Notes: generated from the sequence alone by a model not told the origin. A stretch of DNA of 64,000 nt from Novisyntrophococcus fermenticellae (GCF_018866245.1 NZ_CP076458.1:2976001-3040000); one strand, 5' to 3'; shown: positions 46,567-56,765, numbered from the stretch's first letter. Numbers and translations: made by a program.

Positions 46567-46573
46567 GCGCTTC

Positions 46574-47014
46574 TCACTCCCTGCCTAATATTTTAAAATA
46601 ATGAACGCCATCCTTTTTCTCAATGCTGCCCATCATGGCGGCAGCATCTCCTACCTCCGGTGCTATATCCACACTTATAGTAAGTGTAGCCACTCCATTA
46701 AGCGGTATGGACTGATGTATGGTCAAAACATTGCCGTGGTATCTGGCAATGGTTTTCAAAACCCCCGACAACAGCCCCGGTTCATCGTCCATCTGCAGTA
46801 TAAATGTAATTGTCTTCCCCTTCGCATTGTCATGAAAAGGAAAAATATCATCTTTATACTTATAAAAGGAGCTTCGGCTGATCCCCACTCTTTCTGTGGC
46901 TTCCTGTACCGTAAGCTCTTTCTTTTCCATCAGGCTCTTGGCTTGTAATACCTTCAGCAGAACTTCTGGAATTGCCTTTTCTTTTACCACGTAATACTTG
47001 ACTGTATCTTTCAT
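46574..47014 (-). CDS. ACT domain protein (PheB/UPF0735-like)
   Basis: A 146-residue protein from ATG 47014 (AGGAGG upstream). An N-terminal helix-turn-helix-like part (VQEATERVGISRSSFYKYKD) precedes an ACT domain (FILQMDDEPGLLSGVLKTIA). Members accompany hom in Firmicutes and are thought to sense amino acids. First gene of the hom operon, and a candidate regulator of it. Confidence 0.9.
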   Translation of the reverse strand: MKDTVKYYVVKEKAIPEVLLKVLQAKSLMEKKELTVQEATERVGISRSSFYKYKDDIFPFHDNAKGKTITFILQMDDEPGLLSGVLKTIARYHGNVLTIHQSIPLNGVATLTISVDIAPEVGDAAAMMGSIEKKDGVHYFKILGRE

Positions 47015-47068
47015 GCTACCTCCTCTCCATCTGTTCGCCAACGGAAAACATTTGTACTCACTGTAAAG

Positions 47069-47097
47069 ATACTAACATATTTTGTTTGATTCTGCAA
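47069..47097 (-). promoter_or_regulatory. promoter of the ACT-hom-ApgM operon
   Basis: TTGCAG (47097-47092), a 17-base spacer and TAGTAT (47074-47069) on the minus strand, about 55 bases before the ACT gene. Confidence 0.55.
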
Positions 47098-47121
47098 TTA
47101 AAATTTGGAAAGAAAAATAAA

Positions 47122-47168
47122 AGGACAGTTCTGCATCGGGAATCAGATTTCCCTTACAGAACTGTCCT
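47122..47168 (-). terminator. terminator after the GH13 glucosidase gene
   Basis: A 12-bp stem (AGGACAGTTCTG with CAGAACTGTCCT), with an inner GGGAAATC/GATTCCC helix, is followed by TTTTATTTTT on the minus strand. Confidence 0.88.
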
Positions 47169-47208
47169 CTCTTCATTTTCTGTAAATCAGCAGCAGATAA
47201 GCCGCCCT

Positions 47209-48879
47209 TTACTTATGGTATAACACAAAAGCTTCATAGGGTTTTAATTCCAGGGTCCCCTCATAACACTTTCTTTCGTAATTTGCAATCAAACATTCTG
47301 CTTTTGAAAATTCAGAGGGAATCTGGATATTGCACCTGCTCTGATTATAATTGCAGACTACAAAAATCCGCTGATCATCCAGTGTTCTTGTATATGCAAA
47401 GATATTCTCATCATCCGCCAGCTGCAATTCGTACTTTCCATATACGATAACCGGATATTCTTTACGAAGCTTTATCAGTTTCTGATAATAGTAAAACACA
47501 GAATCTGGATTTTCCAATTCAGCTTTTGCATTAATATCCGTATAATTGGGATTCACCTGAATCCATGGATTTCCCTGGGTAAACCCTGCGTTTTTTGTAT
47601 CATCCCACTGAACAGGGGTTCTTGCATTATCACGGCTCTTATTCAGGAGGCAAGGCCAGAAATCCTCATGCTCCACTTTCCCGGATTCCACCCAGTCTTC
47701 ATATGCATGAATACTTTCAATATCGCGAAAATCCGCTTTGGACTGGAAAGGATAATTGGTCATACCCAACTCTTCCCCTTGATAGATATAAGGTGTACCC
47801 TGCATCATATGAAGCAAAGTACCCAGCATCTTGGCTGATACCTCTCTGTATTCGGCTCTGTCATCGCCAAAGCGTGACACTGCCCTTGGCTGGTCATGAT
47901 TATCCCAGTATAAGCTGTTCCATGCATTTCCGTACAGCTCAGTCTGCCATTTTGAAAGGTTTTCTTTTAAAAATGAAAGCGGTATCCTCTGATCCGACCA
48001 CTTTCCATATTTACCATCTGATTCAACATGTTCAAACTGGAATACCATGTTGAGTTCATGGCCGTCCTCCCCGGAATAACGTTTCGCCTCTTCAACTGTC
48101 ACTCCGGCGGTCTCTCCCACCGTCATTAAATCATATTTGGAAAGAACCTTCTGGTTCATCTCCTTCAAATAGTCATGGACATGCGGACCGTGGATACTGT
48201 ACGGGCCGAAATCTCCATACCCCTGATCCCCGACCGGTCCATCCGGCATCTCCGGCGTCTTGGAAATCATGCTGATAACATCCATCCTAAAACCGTCAAT
48301 TCCCTTGTCACACCACCAGGTCATCATATCAAAAACTTCCTTGCGAACCTGCGCATTTTCCCAATTCAAATCCGGCTGTTTTTTCGAAAACAGATGGAGG
48401 TAGTACATATTCGTGGCTTCATCGTATTCCCAGGCTGAGCCTCCAAAACAGGCACCCCAGTTATTCGGAGCGCTGCCATCCTCTTTAGGGTTTTTCCAGA
48501 TATAATAATCTCTGTATGGATTTTCTCTGCTTTTACGGCTCTCCACAAACCAGCGGTGTTCATCGGATGTATGGTTGACCACTAAATCCATGACAATCCG
48601 GATTCCCCGTCTGTGTGCCTCACGCAGCATCTCATCAAAGTCATCCATCGTTCCAAATTCATCCATAATATCCTGATAATCACTGATATCATATCCATTG
48701 TCATCGTTTGGCGATTTGTAAACCGGCGACAGCCAGACAACATCTACACCCAGAGTCTGGAGATAGTCCAGGCGGCTGGTTATCCCTTTCAGATCACCGA
48801 TTCCGTCCCCATTACCATCCATAAAGCTCCTTGGATAAATCTGATATACAACTGCTTCCTTCCACCATGCTTTGTTCAT
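47209..48879 (-). CDS. GH13 alpha-glucosidase (oligo-1,6-glucosidase type)
   Basis: A 556-residue glycoside hydrolase. WWKEAVVYQIYPRSFMDGNG is the family start. Catalytic residues are Asp in GFRMDVIS near 199, Glu in TVGETAG near 255 and Asp in WDNHDQPR near 328. The C-terminal beta domain ends in KPYEAFVLYH. It hydrolyses alpha-1,6 or alpha-1,4 glucosidic ends of short oligosaccharides in the cytoplasm. No sugar transporter or regulator is adjacent. Confidence 0.92.
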   Translation of the reverse strand: MNKAWWKEAVVYQIYPRSFMDGNGDGIGDLKGITSRLDYLQTLGVDVVWLSPVYKSPNDDNGYDISDYQDIMDEFGTMDDFDEMLREAHRRGIRIVMDLVVNHTSDEHRWFVESRKSRENPYRDYYIWKNPKEDGSAPNNWGACFGGSAWEYDEATNMYYLHLFSKKQPDLNWENAQVRKEVFDMMTWWCDKGIDGFRMDVISMISKTPEMPDGPVGDQGYGDFGPYSIHGPHVHDYLKEMNQKVLSKYDLMTVGETAGVTVEEAKRYSGEDGHELNMVFQFEHVESDGKYGKWSDQRIPLSFLKENLSKWQTELYGNAWNSLYWDNHDQPRAVSRFGDDRAEYREVSAKMLGTLLHMMQGTPYIYQGEELGMTNYPFQSKADFRDIESIHAYEDWVESGKVEHEDFWPCLLNKSRDNARTPVQWDDTKNAGFTQGNPWIQVNPNYTDINAKAELENPDSVFYYYQKLIKLRKEYPVIVYGKYELQLADDENIFAYTRTLDDQRIFVVCNYNQSRCNIQIPSEFSKAECLIANYERKCYEGTLELKPYEAFVLYHK

Positions 48880-48920
48880 TGGGAGTCTCTCCTTTCATCA
48901 ACCGTAACTTTTTTAATTCA

Positions 48921-50031
48921 TTATTTTTTCAGGGCTATCCACTTCAGGTATGCATTGATAAATGAATCAATATCTCCATCTAATACAGCATCTACCTGAC
49001 CTTTCTCTTCACTGGTCCGGTGATCCTTGACCATTGTATAGGGCTGCATAACGTAGGATCGAATCTGATTGCCCCAGCCTATATCTGTAACCTCACCCCT
49101 GATACCCGAAAGTTTTTCTTCCTGCTCCTGCTGTCTCAGCAAGTACAGCTTTGCTTTCAGCATCTGCATCGCCTTATCCTTGTTCATATGCTGAGACCGC
49201 TCATTTTGACAGCTTACCACAATTCCTGTTGGATAATGGGTAATGCGGATTGCAGACGAGGTCTTGTTAATGTGCTGTCCGCCGGCACCGCTGGAACGGA
49301 AGGTATCAATACGAATTTCTTCATCTTTAATCTCGAGATCGATATCTTCTTCAATGTCCGGCATCACATCACAGGATACGAAAGAAGTCTGCCTCTTTCC
49401 ATTGGCATTAAAGGGTGAAATTCTGACCAGGCGATGGACACCTTTTTCGGATTTCAGATACCCATAGGCATTTTCTCCATTTACCTGGAAAGTTACGGAT
49501 TTGATTCCCGCCTCTTCACCTTCCAGAAAATCCAGTTCCTCTACGGAAAATCCCTTCTGCTCCGCCCACCGGGTATACATACGGTAAAGCATGGAACACC
49601 AGTCCATGGCTTCAGTTCCGCCAGCACCTGCATTTAACTTGAGGATGGCATTGGTTTTATCATATTCACCGGACAATAAGGTCTTGATACGGATTTTGTC
49701 AAAATCCTGCTTAAAGGTTTCCAGCATTTCTTCAATCTCCGGAATGACAGAAGCATCATTCTCCTCATAGCCCATCTCAATTAAGGTTTCCATATCTTCT
49801 TTAGCTGTGACCAGCTTTTTATAAGTGTCCCTGTCTTCTTTCAGACTTCCCAGCTCTTTCATCATCTCCTGAGCCTTTTCCGGTACATCCCAGAAGTCAG
49901 GTTCTTCCATCTTTCTTTCTAATTCTTCAATCCTCTGCTCTTTATTAGCGAGGTCAAAGTGAATCCCTCACTTCCACTAATGGTCCTTCGTAGACATTCA
50001 GCTCTGTCTTGAACTGATCTAATTCAACCAC
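48921..50031 (-). CDS. prfB: peptide chain release factor 2, with programmed +1 frameshift
   Basis: Translation starts at GTG 50031 (AGGTGA at 4 bases) and reads 25 codons, VVELDQFKTELNVY onward to RDSL, before an in-frame TGA at 49956. The slippery CTT TGA C at 49959-49953 allows a +1 shift to DLANKEQRIEELERKM and the remaining frame, giving about 369 residues, normal for RF2. The GGQ peptidyl-hydrolysis motif is in SSGAGGQHINKTSSA. RF2 reads UGA, so low RF2 favours frameshifting, a classic autoregulation. It lies 148 bases below secA. Confidence 0.95.
49953..49959 (-). promoter_or_regulatory. prfB +1 frameshift site
   Basis: CTTTGAC on the minus strand, with the Shine-Dalgarno-like AGGGA six bases upstream of it. 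It matches the conserved RF2 frameshift signal. Confidence 0.93.
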
Positions 50032-50130
50032 TGTTTCACCTGCTTTCTGTTCTTATTTATGAAATATCTATTCATATCCTCTTTATTATACACCACAAAT
50101 GAGCGTGTTACAACACAGAACATAGCTGAA

Positions 50131-50156
50131 AAAGGAGCTGTAACCAGCTCCTTTTT
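50131..50156 (-). terminator. terminator between secA and prfB
   Basis: AAAGGAGCTG pairs with CAGCTCCTTT around TAAC, followed by T on the minus strand. prfB may therefore depend on read-through or its own weak promoter. Confidence 0.82.
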
Positions 50157-50179
50157 CATGTGGTATAAATCAGTATCCA

Positions 50180-52750
50180 TCAAGCACCTTTTCTTCCGCA
50201 GCACTGCTTGTACTTCTTACCACTGCCACACGGACAGGGATCATTCGGATAGATCTTCTTTTCAGAACGCTGATAACCCTTTTTCGTTACAGACTCGTCT
50301 TTATTCGTTCCGGTTACCTTAGCAACCTGTTCCCTCTCGACCTTCTGCTCCACGCGTATATGGTAAAGCAGCCTTAAGGTATCCTGCTGTATCGAGTTAA
50401 TCATATCGTTGAACATCTCATAAGCAGTCATCTTATATTCAACTTTTGGATCGCGCTGCCCATAAGCCTGCAGTCCAATTCCCTGACGAAGCTGATCCAT
50501 ATCATCGATATGATCCATCCATTTCTGGTCAATGACTTTCAGAAGAATAACGCGCTCCAGTTCACGAATCTGTTCTTCCTGTGGAAATTCGGTCTCCTTC
50601 TCTTCGTAAATTTTGACCGCTTTCTCCTTAAGTGATTGTTTCAGCTCATCCTTTTTCATCTTTTCAACATCTTCTGCAGTCAGAGGTTTCAAGGGAATAA
50701 TAGGATCCAGGATTGTATTCAACTCATTCAAGTCCCAGCTGGCCTGGTTTGTATTCTCTCCGATACACATGTCCACCGTATTGTCAATGGTATCATATAC
50801 CATCTTAAATATGGAATCACGCATATTTTCTCCATCCAGAACACGGCGTCTCTCTTTGTAGATGATTTCTCTCTGTTCATTGTTAACCTGATCATAATCC
50901 AGCAGATTTTTACGAATTCCGTAGTTGTTCGCCTCTATCTTCTTTTGTGCTTTTTCAATTGCAGAAGACAGCATCTTGTGCTCAATCTGTTCATTCTCAG
51001 CCACACCCAGGGATTTGAATACACCCATCAGCTTTTCAGATCCAAACAGGCGCATCAGATCATCTTCCAAAGAAATGTAGAATCTGGATTCACCAGGATC
51101 TCCCTGACGTCCGGAACGTCCACGGAGCTGGTTATCAATACGTCTTGATTCATGACGTTCCGTACCGATAATCTTCAGGCCGCCTGCCGCCCTTGATTCC
51201 TCATCCAGCTTAATATCTGTGCCACGGCCTGCCATGTTAGTCGCAATCGTAACAGTACCTGCCTCACCGGCATGTGCTACAATTTCGGCCTCCAGTTCAT
51301 GGAATTTGGCATTCAGAACCTGGTGCACAATTCCCTCTTTCTTTAACATCTTGCTCAATAATTCAGAAGTCTCGATGGTCACTGTACCAACCAGAACCGG
51401 CTGGTTGTTTTGGTGTGACTCCTTGATTTCCTCTACAACAGCACTGAATTTCTCGTTCTTGGTCATATATACCGCATCATCATAATCAATACGGATCATC
51501 GGCATGTTGGTCGGAATCTCAATAACATCCATTCCGTAAATATCACGGAACTCCTGTTCCTCAGTCAGGGCCGTACCTGTCATACCGGCACGCTTTTCAA
51601 ATTTATTAAAGAAGTTCTGAAAAGTGATGGTAGCCAGTGTCTTGCTCTCCCGTCTTACTTTAACATGTTCTTTTGCTTCAATTGCCTGATGAAGTCCATC
51701 GGAATAACGACGGCCGGGCATAATACGTCCTGTAAATTCATCTACAATCAGGACCTCGTCATCCTTCACGACGTAATCCTTGTCACGGAACATCAGATTA
51801 TGAGCCCGCAAAGCCAGTATGACATTATGCTGAATCTCCAGGTTTTCCGGATCAGACAGATTTTCGATATGGAAGAAGTTCTCAACTCTCTTAATTCCTT
51901 CTTCCGTCAGGGTTACAACTTTATCTTTTTCATTAACAATAAAATCGCCGGTTTCAATAATTTCTTCGCCCATAATGGCTGCTATCTTGGTCATCTCGCC
52001 GCTGGCCTCGCCGCGCTTCAGCTGTTGTGCCAATATGTCACAAGTCTCATACAGCTTCGTTGATTTACCACTCTGGCCTGAAATGATCAAAGGGGTTCTG
52101 GCTTCATCGATCAATACAGAGTCGACCTCATCAATGATTGCATAGTATAAATCTCTTTGTACCAGTTGTTCTTTATAAATCACCATGTTATCGCGGAGAT
52201 AGTCAAATCCCAGCTCGTTATTGGTAACATAAGTAATGTCACACGCATATGCTCTGCGGCGCTCATCGTTCTTCATGGAGTTAAGAACCACCCCGACCGT
52301 AAGCCCTAAAAATTCATGGACTTTTCCCATCCATTCAGCATCGCGGTTCGCCAGGTAGTCGTTGACCGTAACAATCATAACGCCCCGGCCGGTCAGAGCA
52401 TTCAAATACGCCGGAAGGGTGGACACCAGCGTCTTTCCTTCACCTGTACGCATCTCGGCAATACGTCCCTGATGGAGGATGATACCACCGACAATCTGAA
52501 CCCTGTAATGTTCCATATCCAGAACACGCTTTGCAGCCTCCCGGACAGTTGCATAGGCATCTGGCAGTATATCGTCCAGAGTTTCCCCTTTGGCCAAACG
52601 CTCCTTAAACTCTTTTGTCCTGGCGCGCAGCTCTTCATCGCTAAGCTTCTGCATCTCAGGACGCAGGGCCTCAATTTTATCCACCAGCGGCGTGATACGC
52701 TTCAACTCACGCTCACTATGTGTTCCAAATATTTTTTCTGCTAAATTCAT
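50180..52750 (-). CDS. secA: preprotein translocase ATPase SecA
   Basis: An 856-residue motor protein that drives secretion through SecYEG. Walker A MRTGEGKT near residue 100, Walker [16 protein letters not shown] near 205, helicase motif [12 protein letters not shown] and the arginine finger [17 protein letters not shown] are present. The C-terminal zinc-binding tail [16 protein letters not shown] binds SecB or the ribosome. It lies between hpf and prfB, a typical Firmicutes order. Confidence 0.98.
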   Translation of the reverse strand: MNLAEKIFGTHSERELKRITPLVDKIEALRPEMQKLSDEELRARTKEFKERLAKGETLDDILPDAYATVREAAKRVLDMEHYRVQIVGGIILHQGRIAEMRTGEGKTLVSTLPAYLNALTGRGVMIVTVNDYLANRDAEWMGKVHEFLGLTVGVVLNSMKNDERRRAYACDITYVTNNELGFDYLRDNMVIYKEQLVQRDLYYAIIDEVDSVLIDEARTPLIISGQSGKSTKLYETCDILAQQLKRGEASGEMTKIAAIMGEEIIETGDFIVNEKDKVVTLTEEGIKRVENFFHIENLSDPENLEIQHNVILALRAHNLMFRDKDYVVKDDEVLIVDEFTGRIMPGRRYSDGLHQAIEAKEHVKVRRESKTLATITFQNFFNKFEKRAGMTGTALTEEQEFRDIYGMDVIEIPTNMPMIRIDYDDAVYMTKNEKFSAVVEEIKESHQNNQPVLVGTVTIETSELLSKMLKKEGIVHQVLNAKFHELEAEIVAHAGEAGTVTIATNMAGRGTDIKLDEESRAAGGLKIIGTERHESRRIDNQLRGRSGRQGDPGESRFYISLEDDLMRLFGSEKLMGVFKSLGVAENEQIEHKMLSSAIEKAQKKIEANNYGIRKNLLDYDQVNNEQREIIYKERRRVLDGENMRDSIFKMVYDTIDNTVDMCIGENTNQASWDLNELNTILDPIIPLKPLTAEDVEKMKKDELKQSLKEKAVKIYEEKETEFPQEEQIRELERVILLKVIDQKWMDHIDDMDQLRQGIGLQAYGQRDPKVEYKMTAYEMFNDMINSIQQDTLRLLYHIRVEQKVEREQVAKVTGTNKDESVTKKGYQRSEKKIYPNDPCPCGSGKKYKQCCGRKGA

Positions 52751-52876
52751 GAATTATTCACTCCTAATGTTCATACATTCTTATAGTTCAATCATACCAT
52801 ATATAACGCCTATTCTATCACTTTCTGTCATAATTAACAATGAATTTTTCGTAAACATTCCATAACGTCCGAAAAA

Positions 52877-52903
52877 AGGGCTGACGCAAAGTGCATCAGC
52901 CCT
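52877..52903 (-). terminator. terminator after hpf
   Basis: AGGGCTGA pairs with TCAGCCCT around an 11-base loop, flanked by A and T runs on both sides, so it is followed by TTTTTTC on the minus strand. Confidence 0.85.
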
Positions 52904-52956
52904 CTTTTTCATCGTCTTATCGGAGATATGCAGTCGCGCTAGGAACTCCAAAAGAA

Positions 52957-53484
52957 TTAACATTCCGGCTCAATAAGTCCGTAGGTATCCCCTTTTCGCT
53001 TATAAACCACATTCACATCATTAGTCTCGGCATTGCGGAACACGAAGAAATTATGTCCAAGAAGTTCCATCTGAACACAGGCATCCTCCGGAAACATTGG
53101 CTTCATTCCGAATTTTTTTGTTCTGATTATTTTGATATCCTCATCTTCCAGGTATTCATTTTCAACAAATGATTTCTGGAAGTTGGTTATATCCTGCTTT
53201 TTATCGATAATTTTACTTTTATATTTACGAAGCTGTCTTTCGATTACTTCTTCTACCAGATCAATGGATACATACATGTCGTTGCTGACCTGTTCAGAAC
53301 GAATCAACCGGCCCTTCACCGGAATTGTGACCTCGATCTTCTGTCTTTCTTTTTCAACGCTCAAAGTTACCTGTACATCTGTATCAGGAGTAAAATATTT
53401 TTCAAGTTTGCCTAACTTCTCTATGACAGCGGAACGAATAGCCTCTGTCACTTCAATATTTTTTCCACTAATAATAATATTCAT
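52957..53484 (-). CDS. hpf: ribosome hibernation promoting factor, long form
   Basis: A 175-residue protein. The N-terminal RaiA-type domain (about 1-100: MNIIISGKNIEVTEAIRS) blocks the decoding centre, and the C-terminal domain (about 115-175: IIRTKKFGMKPMFPEDACVQ, ending NVVYKRKGDTYGLIEPE) dimerises to form 100S ribosomes. It precedes secA as in many Firmicutes. Confidence 0.96.
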   Translation of the reverse strand: MNIIISGKNIEVTEAIRSAVIEKLGKLEKYFTPDTDVQVTLSVEKERQKIEVTIPVKGRLIRSEQVSNDMYVSIDLVEEVIERQLRKYKSKIIDKKQDITNFQKSFVENEYLEDEDIKIIRTKKFGMKPMFPEDACVQMELLGHNFFVFRNAETNDVNVVYKRKGDTYGLIEPEC

Positions 53485-53543
53485 GCCGTCAACCCCTTTA
53501 ATCTATATTTTACAAAGAGCCTGTCTCTCTTGTAAGTACTATT

Positions 53544-53572
53544 ATTATACCAATCTCAAGACAATATTGCAA
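53544..53572 (-). promoter_or_regulatory. promoter of hpf
   Basis: TTGCAA (53572-53567), a 17-base spacer ending TGG (extended -10), and TATAAT (53549-53544) on the minus strand. Confidence 0.78.
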
Positions 53573-53585
53573 GAGAATCCGGGCT

Positions 53586-54364
53586 TTACAATTGTCCGCA
53601 AAATTTTAAAACTTCATGGAAATCCATACTTCCGCCAAAGAGACTCAATGCACTTCCTATCGTTACATCCAGCTTATTCTCACTTTCTCTGCGCAATTTC
53701 TCCAAATCCTCAAACCCTCCTATGCCTCCTGCATACGTGACAGGAAAATTATCCAGGCACGTTAGAATCTTGACCAGCTCCCCATCAATACCGGAAGTTT
53801 TCCCTTCCACATCCACTGCATGGATAAGAAACTCATCGCAGTACGTATGTAGTCTATCCAGTACCTCCGGCTTTATCCTGACATCTGTGAATTTCTGCCA
53901 TCTGTCTGTCACGATATAGTATTCCTCATCTTTTTTCCTACAACTTAAATCCAGTACCAGTCTTTTTTTCCCCACGGTATCTGCCATCTGTTCCAGCCTG
54001 CCCCAATCTACTCTTCCTTCCTTAAAAACATAAGAGGTCACAATTACATGGCTTGCCCCGGCATTCAAAAAATCCAAAGCATTTCCCGGATGGATCCCCC
54101 TCCTGCCATAAGTCCTCCCGGATAGGCATCAAGTGCCCTCATTGCCTGTGCGTAAGTCTCCGGATAGTAAACAGAGTCCACAGAATTCAATAGGATGATA
54201 TGCCCTCCCCGGACTCCGTACGTCTTATATAATTTTGCATAAAAAGCGGCATCCTGGCTTGATACAAAATTCTCACTGGCCTGGTCTCCTTCATCCTTCA
54301 AGGAGCTTCCGATAATCTGCTTTACCTGCCCGTTATGTATATCTATACAAGGTCTGAATTTCAT
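53586..54364 (-). pseudogene. hisA: eukaryote-type HisA (ProFAR isomerase) with a frameshift
   Basis: The ATG at 54364 opens KFRPCIDIHNGQVKQIIGSS and reads to LMAGGGSIREMLWIF, where a stop follows. The next frame continues with GNALDFLNAGASHVIVTSYV and runs to the normal end (AGGIGGFEDLEKLRRES near the C-terminus). Adding one G to the run of five at 54096-54100 restores GGGIHPGNALDFL, so one base is missing. About 260 residues in total, normal for the eukaryote-like HisA used by some Clostridia. No other his genes are nearby. A sequencing error in a homopolymer is possible. Confidence 0.8.
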
Positions 54365-54375
54365 AATTTCTCCTG

Positions 54376-55401
54376 TTATTTCATCTGCATATCTATAGTA
54401 AGATTGTTGTCCCGGATCTCTATAGCCGCATACCCGCCGCTTATTACAGGCAGCATCGGAGGCAAATGCCCCAGATCCACATCCATCACGATAGGAACCT
54501 GGAAAGGTTCCAGCAATTCATATACCGCCCGATACTGGTCAAGTCCGAACATTTCCTGCCCGAAACAATATGGTCTTCCTATCAGAAAGCCCTTTGGATG
54601 TTCGAACCATCCGGCATGTATCATCTGCCAGATTGCTCTTCGGATCCCTACAACATTCAAATCGCAGGATTCCAGAAACCAGATTACCCCCTCTTCCTGA
54701 TATCTTTCATTGAACTTCTTCACATGATCATACTTTGTACCAGTCAGATTAACCAAGCAATCCATACATCCGCCCAACAGTCTTCCTTCAAACTTCACGT
54801 GCTTAGTTTCAGGAAAACACTTTAATATTTTTGGTTCTGATACATGATACGGTTCAAGCGGATGTTCCTCATCCTTTCCGGATTCTCTCTCCCAGCTGTC
54901 ATATCCGGTTATCTTCAGTTTCTTCCCGCCTAACAGGCGCAATGCATCCCAGATGGCCGGATGCCATGGATCCATCCCAAAAGCTGGTGCACAGGGGCCA
55001 TAGATAGCTGCCACATCGCAAATTGTAGGCAGTAAAAAGGTCAAATTCGTATTGTCGGAATATCCCATGAACCATTTTGGCTCAGTATTATTTACCCTGT
55101 TGAAATCCACGTAATCCAGAATCTCACACATCAGTTCACCACCGCCGCATGAAATAAGCACATCACTGGTTTTGGCACAATACTGCTCAGTGAATTCATC
55201 TCCGCATAGCTTTGGCGTATTACTGATTCCAGTTCCTCGTCCTTCATAGCAGTTAGGCCCCAGCTGCAGACGATACCCTTCTTTTTCAAGCTTACTCTGT
55301 GCATTTTGAAAAGCCGTCCTGTAAGGTTCGGTCTGACACCCAAAAGAGGGAGCTACAAAGCCGATTGTTCCCCCGTTTTTTAAAAATTCAGGATATCTCA
55401 T
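54376..55401 (-). CDS. S66 family peptidase (LD-carboxypeptidase / MccF-like)
   Basis: A 341-residue protein. TIGFVAPSFGCQTEP at the start, MGYSDNTNLTF with the nucleophile Ser, LLGGCMDCLVNLTGT and WFLESCD are S66 motifs, with catalytic Glu and His in the C-terminal half. Family members trim muropeptides or inactivate microcin C. Long form near 340 residues resembles MccF-type proteins. It is 11 bases upstream of the hisA frame. Confidence 0.88.
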   Translation of the reverse strand: MRYPEFLKNGGTIGFVAPSFGCQTEPYRTAFQNAQSKLEKEGYRLQLGPNCYEGRGTGISNTPKLCGDEFTEQYCAKTSDVLISCGGGELMCEILDYVDFNRVNNTEPKWFMGYSDNTNLTFLLPTICDVAAIYGPCAPAFGMDPWHPAIWDALRLLGGKKLKITGYDSWERESGKDEEHPLEPYHVSEPKILKCFPETKHVKFEGRLLGGCMDCLVNLTGTKYDHVKKFNERYQEEGVIWFLESCDLNVVGIRRAIWQMIHAGWFEHPKGFLIGRPYCFGQEMFGLDQYRAVYELLEPFQVPIVMDVDLGHLPPMLPVISGGYAAIEIRDNNLTIDMQMK

Positions 55402-55425
55402 TCTTTACCTCCATGTTTAATTCAA

Positions 55426-55468
55426 AACAGCCATGACTCATATTTTTTCTCTATAAGTCACAGCTGTT
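55426..55468 (-). terminator. terminator after the Asp/Asn-rich lipoprotein gene
   Basis: A 13-bp stem (AACAGCTGTGACT with AGTCATGGCTGTT, G-U pairs) and a 17-base loop, ending in TTTTG on the minus strand. Confidence 0.7.
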
Positions 55469-55483
55469 CTGATCACATTATCT

Positions 55484-55909
55484 TCAAGGATTTGTTGTCG
55501 TTGTTCCGTTAGTCGTTGTTCCGTTAGTCGTTGTATTGTTGTTGTCGGTTCCGGTCACATCATCTCCCAGGTCTTTTACACCTTTACCTGCATCTTCAAT
55601 TCCTTCACCGACACCTTTTACAACGTCATCCACTACACCGTCACCATCGTTATCGACAGCATCATTATCCGTAGCATCGTTGACGATTCCATCGTTATCC
55701 GTGGCATCGTTATCCGTATCTACATTATTCTTATCCACGTTATCCTTCACGCCGTCTTTATCCACATCATCTGTTGTGGCATTGTCATCTGTTGTGGTAT
55801 TGTCGTTTGTTCTGTCAGTAGCACTGTTTGTGTTGCCACATGCTGCTATACCTGTGAGCATTACCGCCATCAGGCAGCAAAACAAAACTTTTTTCATATG
55901 CTTCATCAT
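55484..55909 (-). CDS. Asp/Asn/Thr-rich low-complexity lipoprotein
   Basis: A 141-residue lipoprotein with lipobox GIAAC (Cys about 24). The mature part is built from D, N, T and V: repeats such as DVDKDGVKDNVDKNNVDTDN and DNDGDGVVDDVV, the latter like thrombospondin type 3 calcium-binding loops, and a C-terminal NNTTTNGTTTNGTTTTNP tract. AAAGGAG precedes the start. No family beyond this pattern; it may bind calcium on the cell surface. Confidence 0.75.
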   Translation of the reverse strand: MMKHMKKVLFCCLMAVMLTGIAACGNTNSATDRTNDNTTTDDNATTDDVDKDGVKDNVDKNNVDTDNDATDNDGIVNDATDNDAVDNDGDGVVDDVVKGVGEGIEDAGKGVKDLGDDVTGTDNNNTTTNGTTTNGTTTTNP

Positions 55910-56006
55910 AACTCTCCTTTACTTAAATCAAATTTATAGGAGTAGTATGCGAATTTTTCATATAATTATTCAAAGCCATAAAACTTTTTAATGATTGCTT
56001 GAATAC

Positions 56007-56765
56007 TTAACCGGCAATGACATCACTCATGTCGTACATACCTGCTGGTTTACCGGCCAAAAATTTAGCTGCCTCTATCGCACCTTTTCCAAAAACACTT
56101 TTTGAATATGCCTGATGAGAGAATGTAATCACTTCGTCTGGTCCTGCAAAGATAACATCATGCTCTCCTACAATTGTTCCGCCGCGAACAGAAGAAATGC
56201 CGATTTCTTTTGAATCTCTTGGCTCATGTCTCTGACTGCGGTCAAAGCAATAATGGTATTGCTTGTCCATAGCCTGATTCAGACTGTCTGCCATCGCAAT
56301 CGCCGTGCCACTTGGTGCATCACATTTTAATTTATGATGTTTTTCTACAATTTCCATGTCAAATCCAGCTGTAGCCAAAACCTTGGCTGCATCCTGAATC
56401 AGCTTTAATAATGCATTAATTCCAAGAGACATATTGGCTGAGCGAAGAATCGCTGTCTTTTTACTGGTTTCCTGAATCAGGTCAAGCTGCTCTGCTGTCA
56501 GTCCGGTGGTGCAAAGCACCAGGGGCAGTTTTCGCTGCCCACAGTACTTCAGCACATGATTGGAAGCTTTATAGGAAGAGAAGTCAATCATAACATCCGC
56601 TTCCACGTTACATTCAAAAATCTGCGTATATACAGGAAAGCTATACGCTTTTGTGTCCGCTCTATCTATGCCGGCAGCAATTTCCACATTCTCATCATCT
56701 TCTGAGAGTTCGGAAATAACTTTTCCCATATGGCCGTTGCAGCCATGCATTATCACTTTTATCAT
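56007..56765 (-). CDS. dapB: 4-hydroxy-tetrahydrodipicolinate reductase
   Basis: A 252-residue enzyme of lysine and DAP synthesis. The NAD(P)H motif MHGCNGHMGKVI is at residues 5-16, and EKHHKLKCDAPSGTAIAM is the catalytic signature with the substrate-binding His and Lys. It starts 4 bases inside dapA, showing tight coupling. Confidence 0.97.
   Translation of the reverse strand: MIKVIMHGCNGHMGKVISELSEDDENVEIAAGIDRADTKAYSFPVYTQIFECNVEADVMIDFSSYKASNHVLKYCGQRKLPLVLCTTGLTAEQLDLIQETSKKTAILRSANMSLGINALLKLIQDAAKVLATAGFDMEIVEKHHKLKCDAPSGTAIAMADSLNQAMDKQYHYCFDRSQRHEPRDSKEIGISSVRGGTIVGEHDVIFAGPDEVITFSHQAYSKSVFGKGAIEAAKFLAGKPAGMYDMSDVIAG

Noticed and set aside
48921..49910. RF2 gene starting at the internal ATG 49910
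   Set aside because: The conserved RF2 N-terminus lies upstream and is joined by the CTT TGA C frameshift signal.
53586..54364. Two separate small genes
   Set aside because: The two frames are consecutive halves of one HisA protein, separated only by a one-base shift in a G run.
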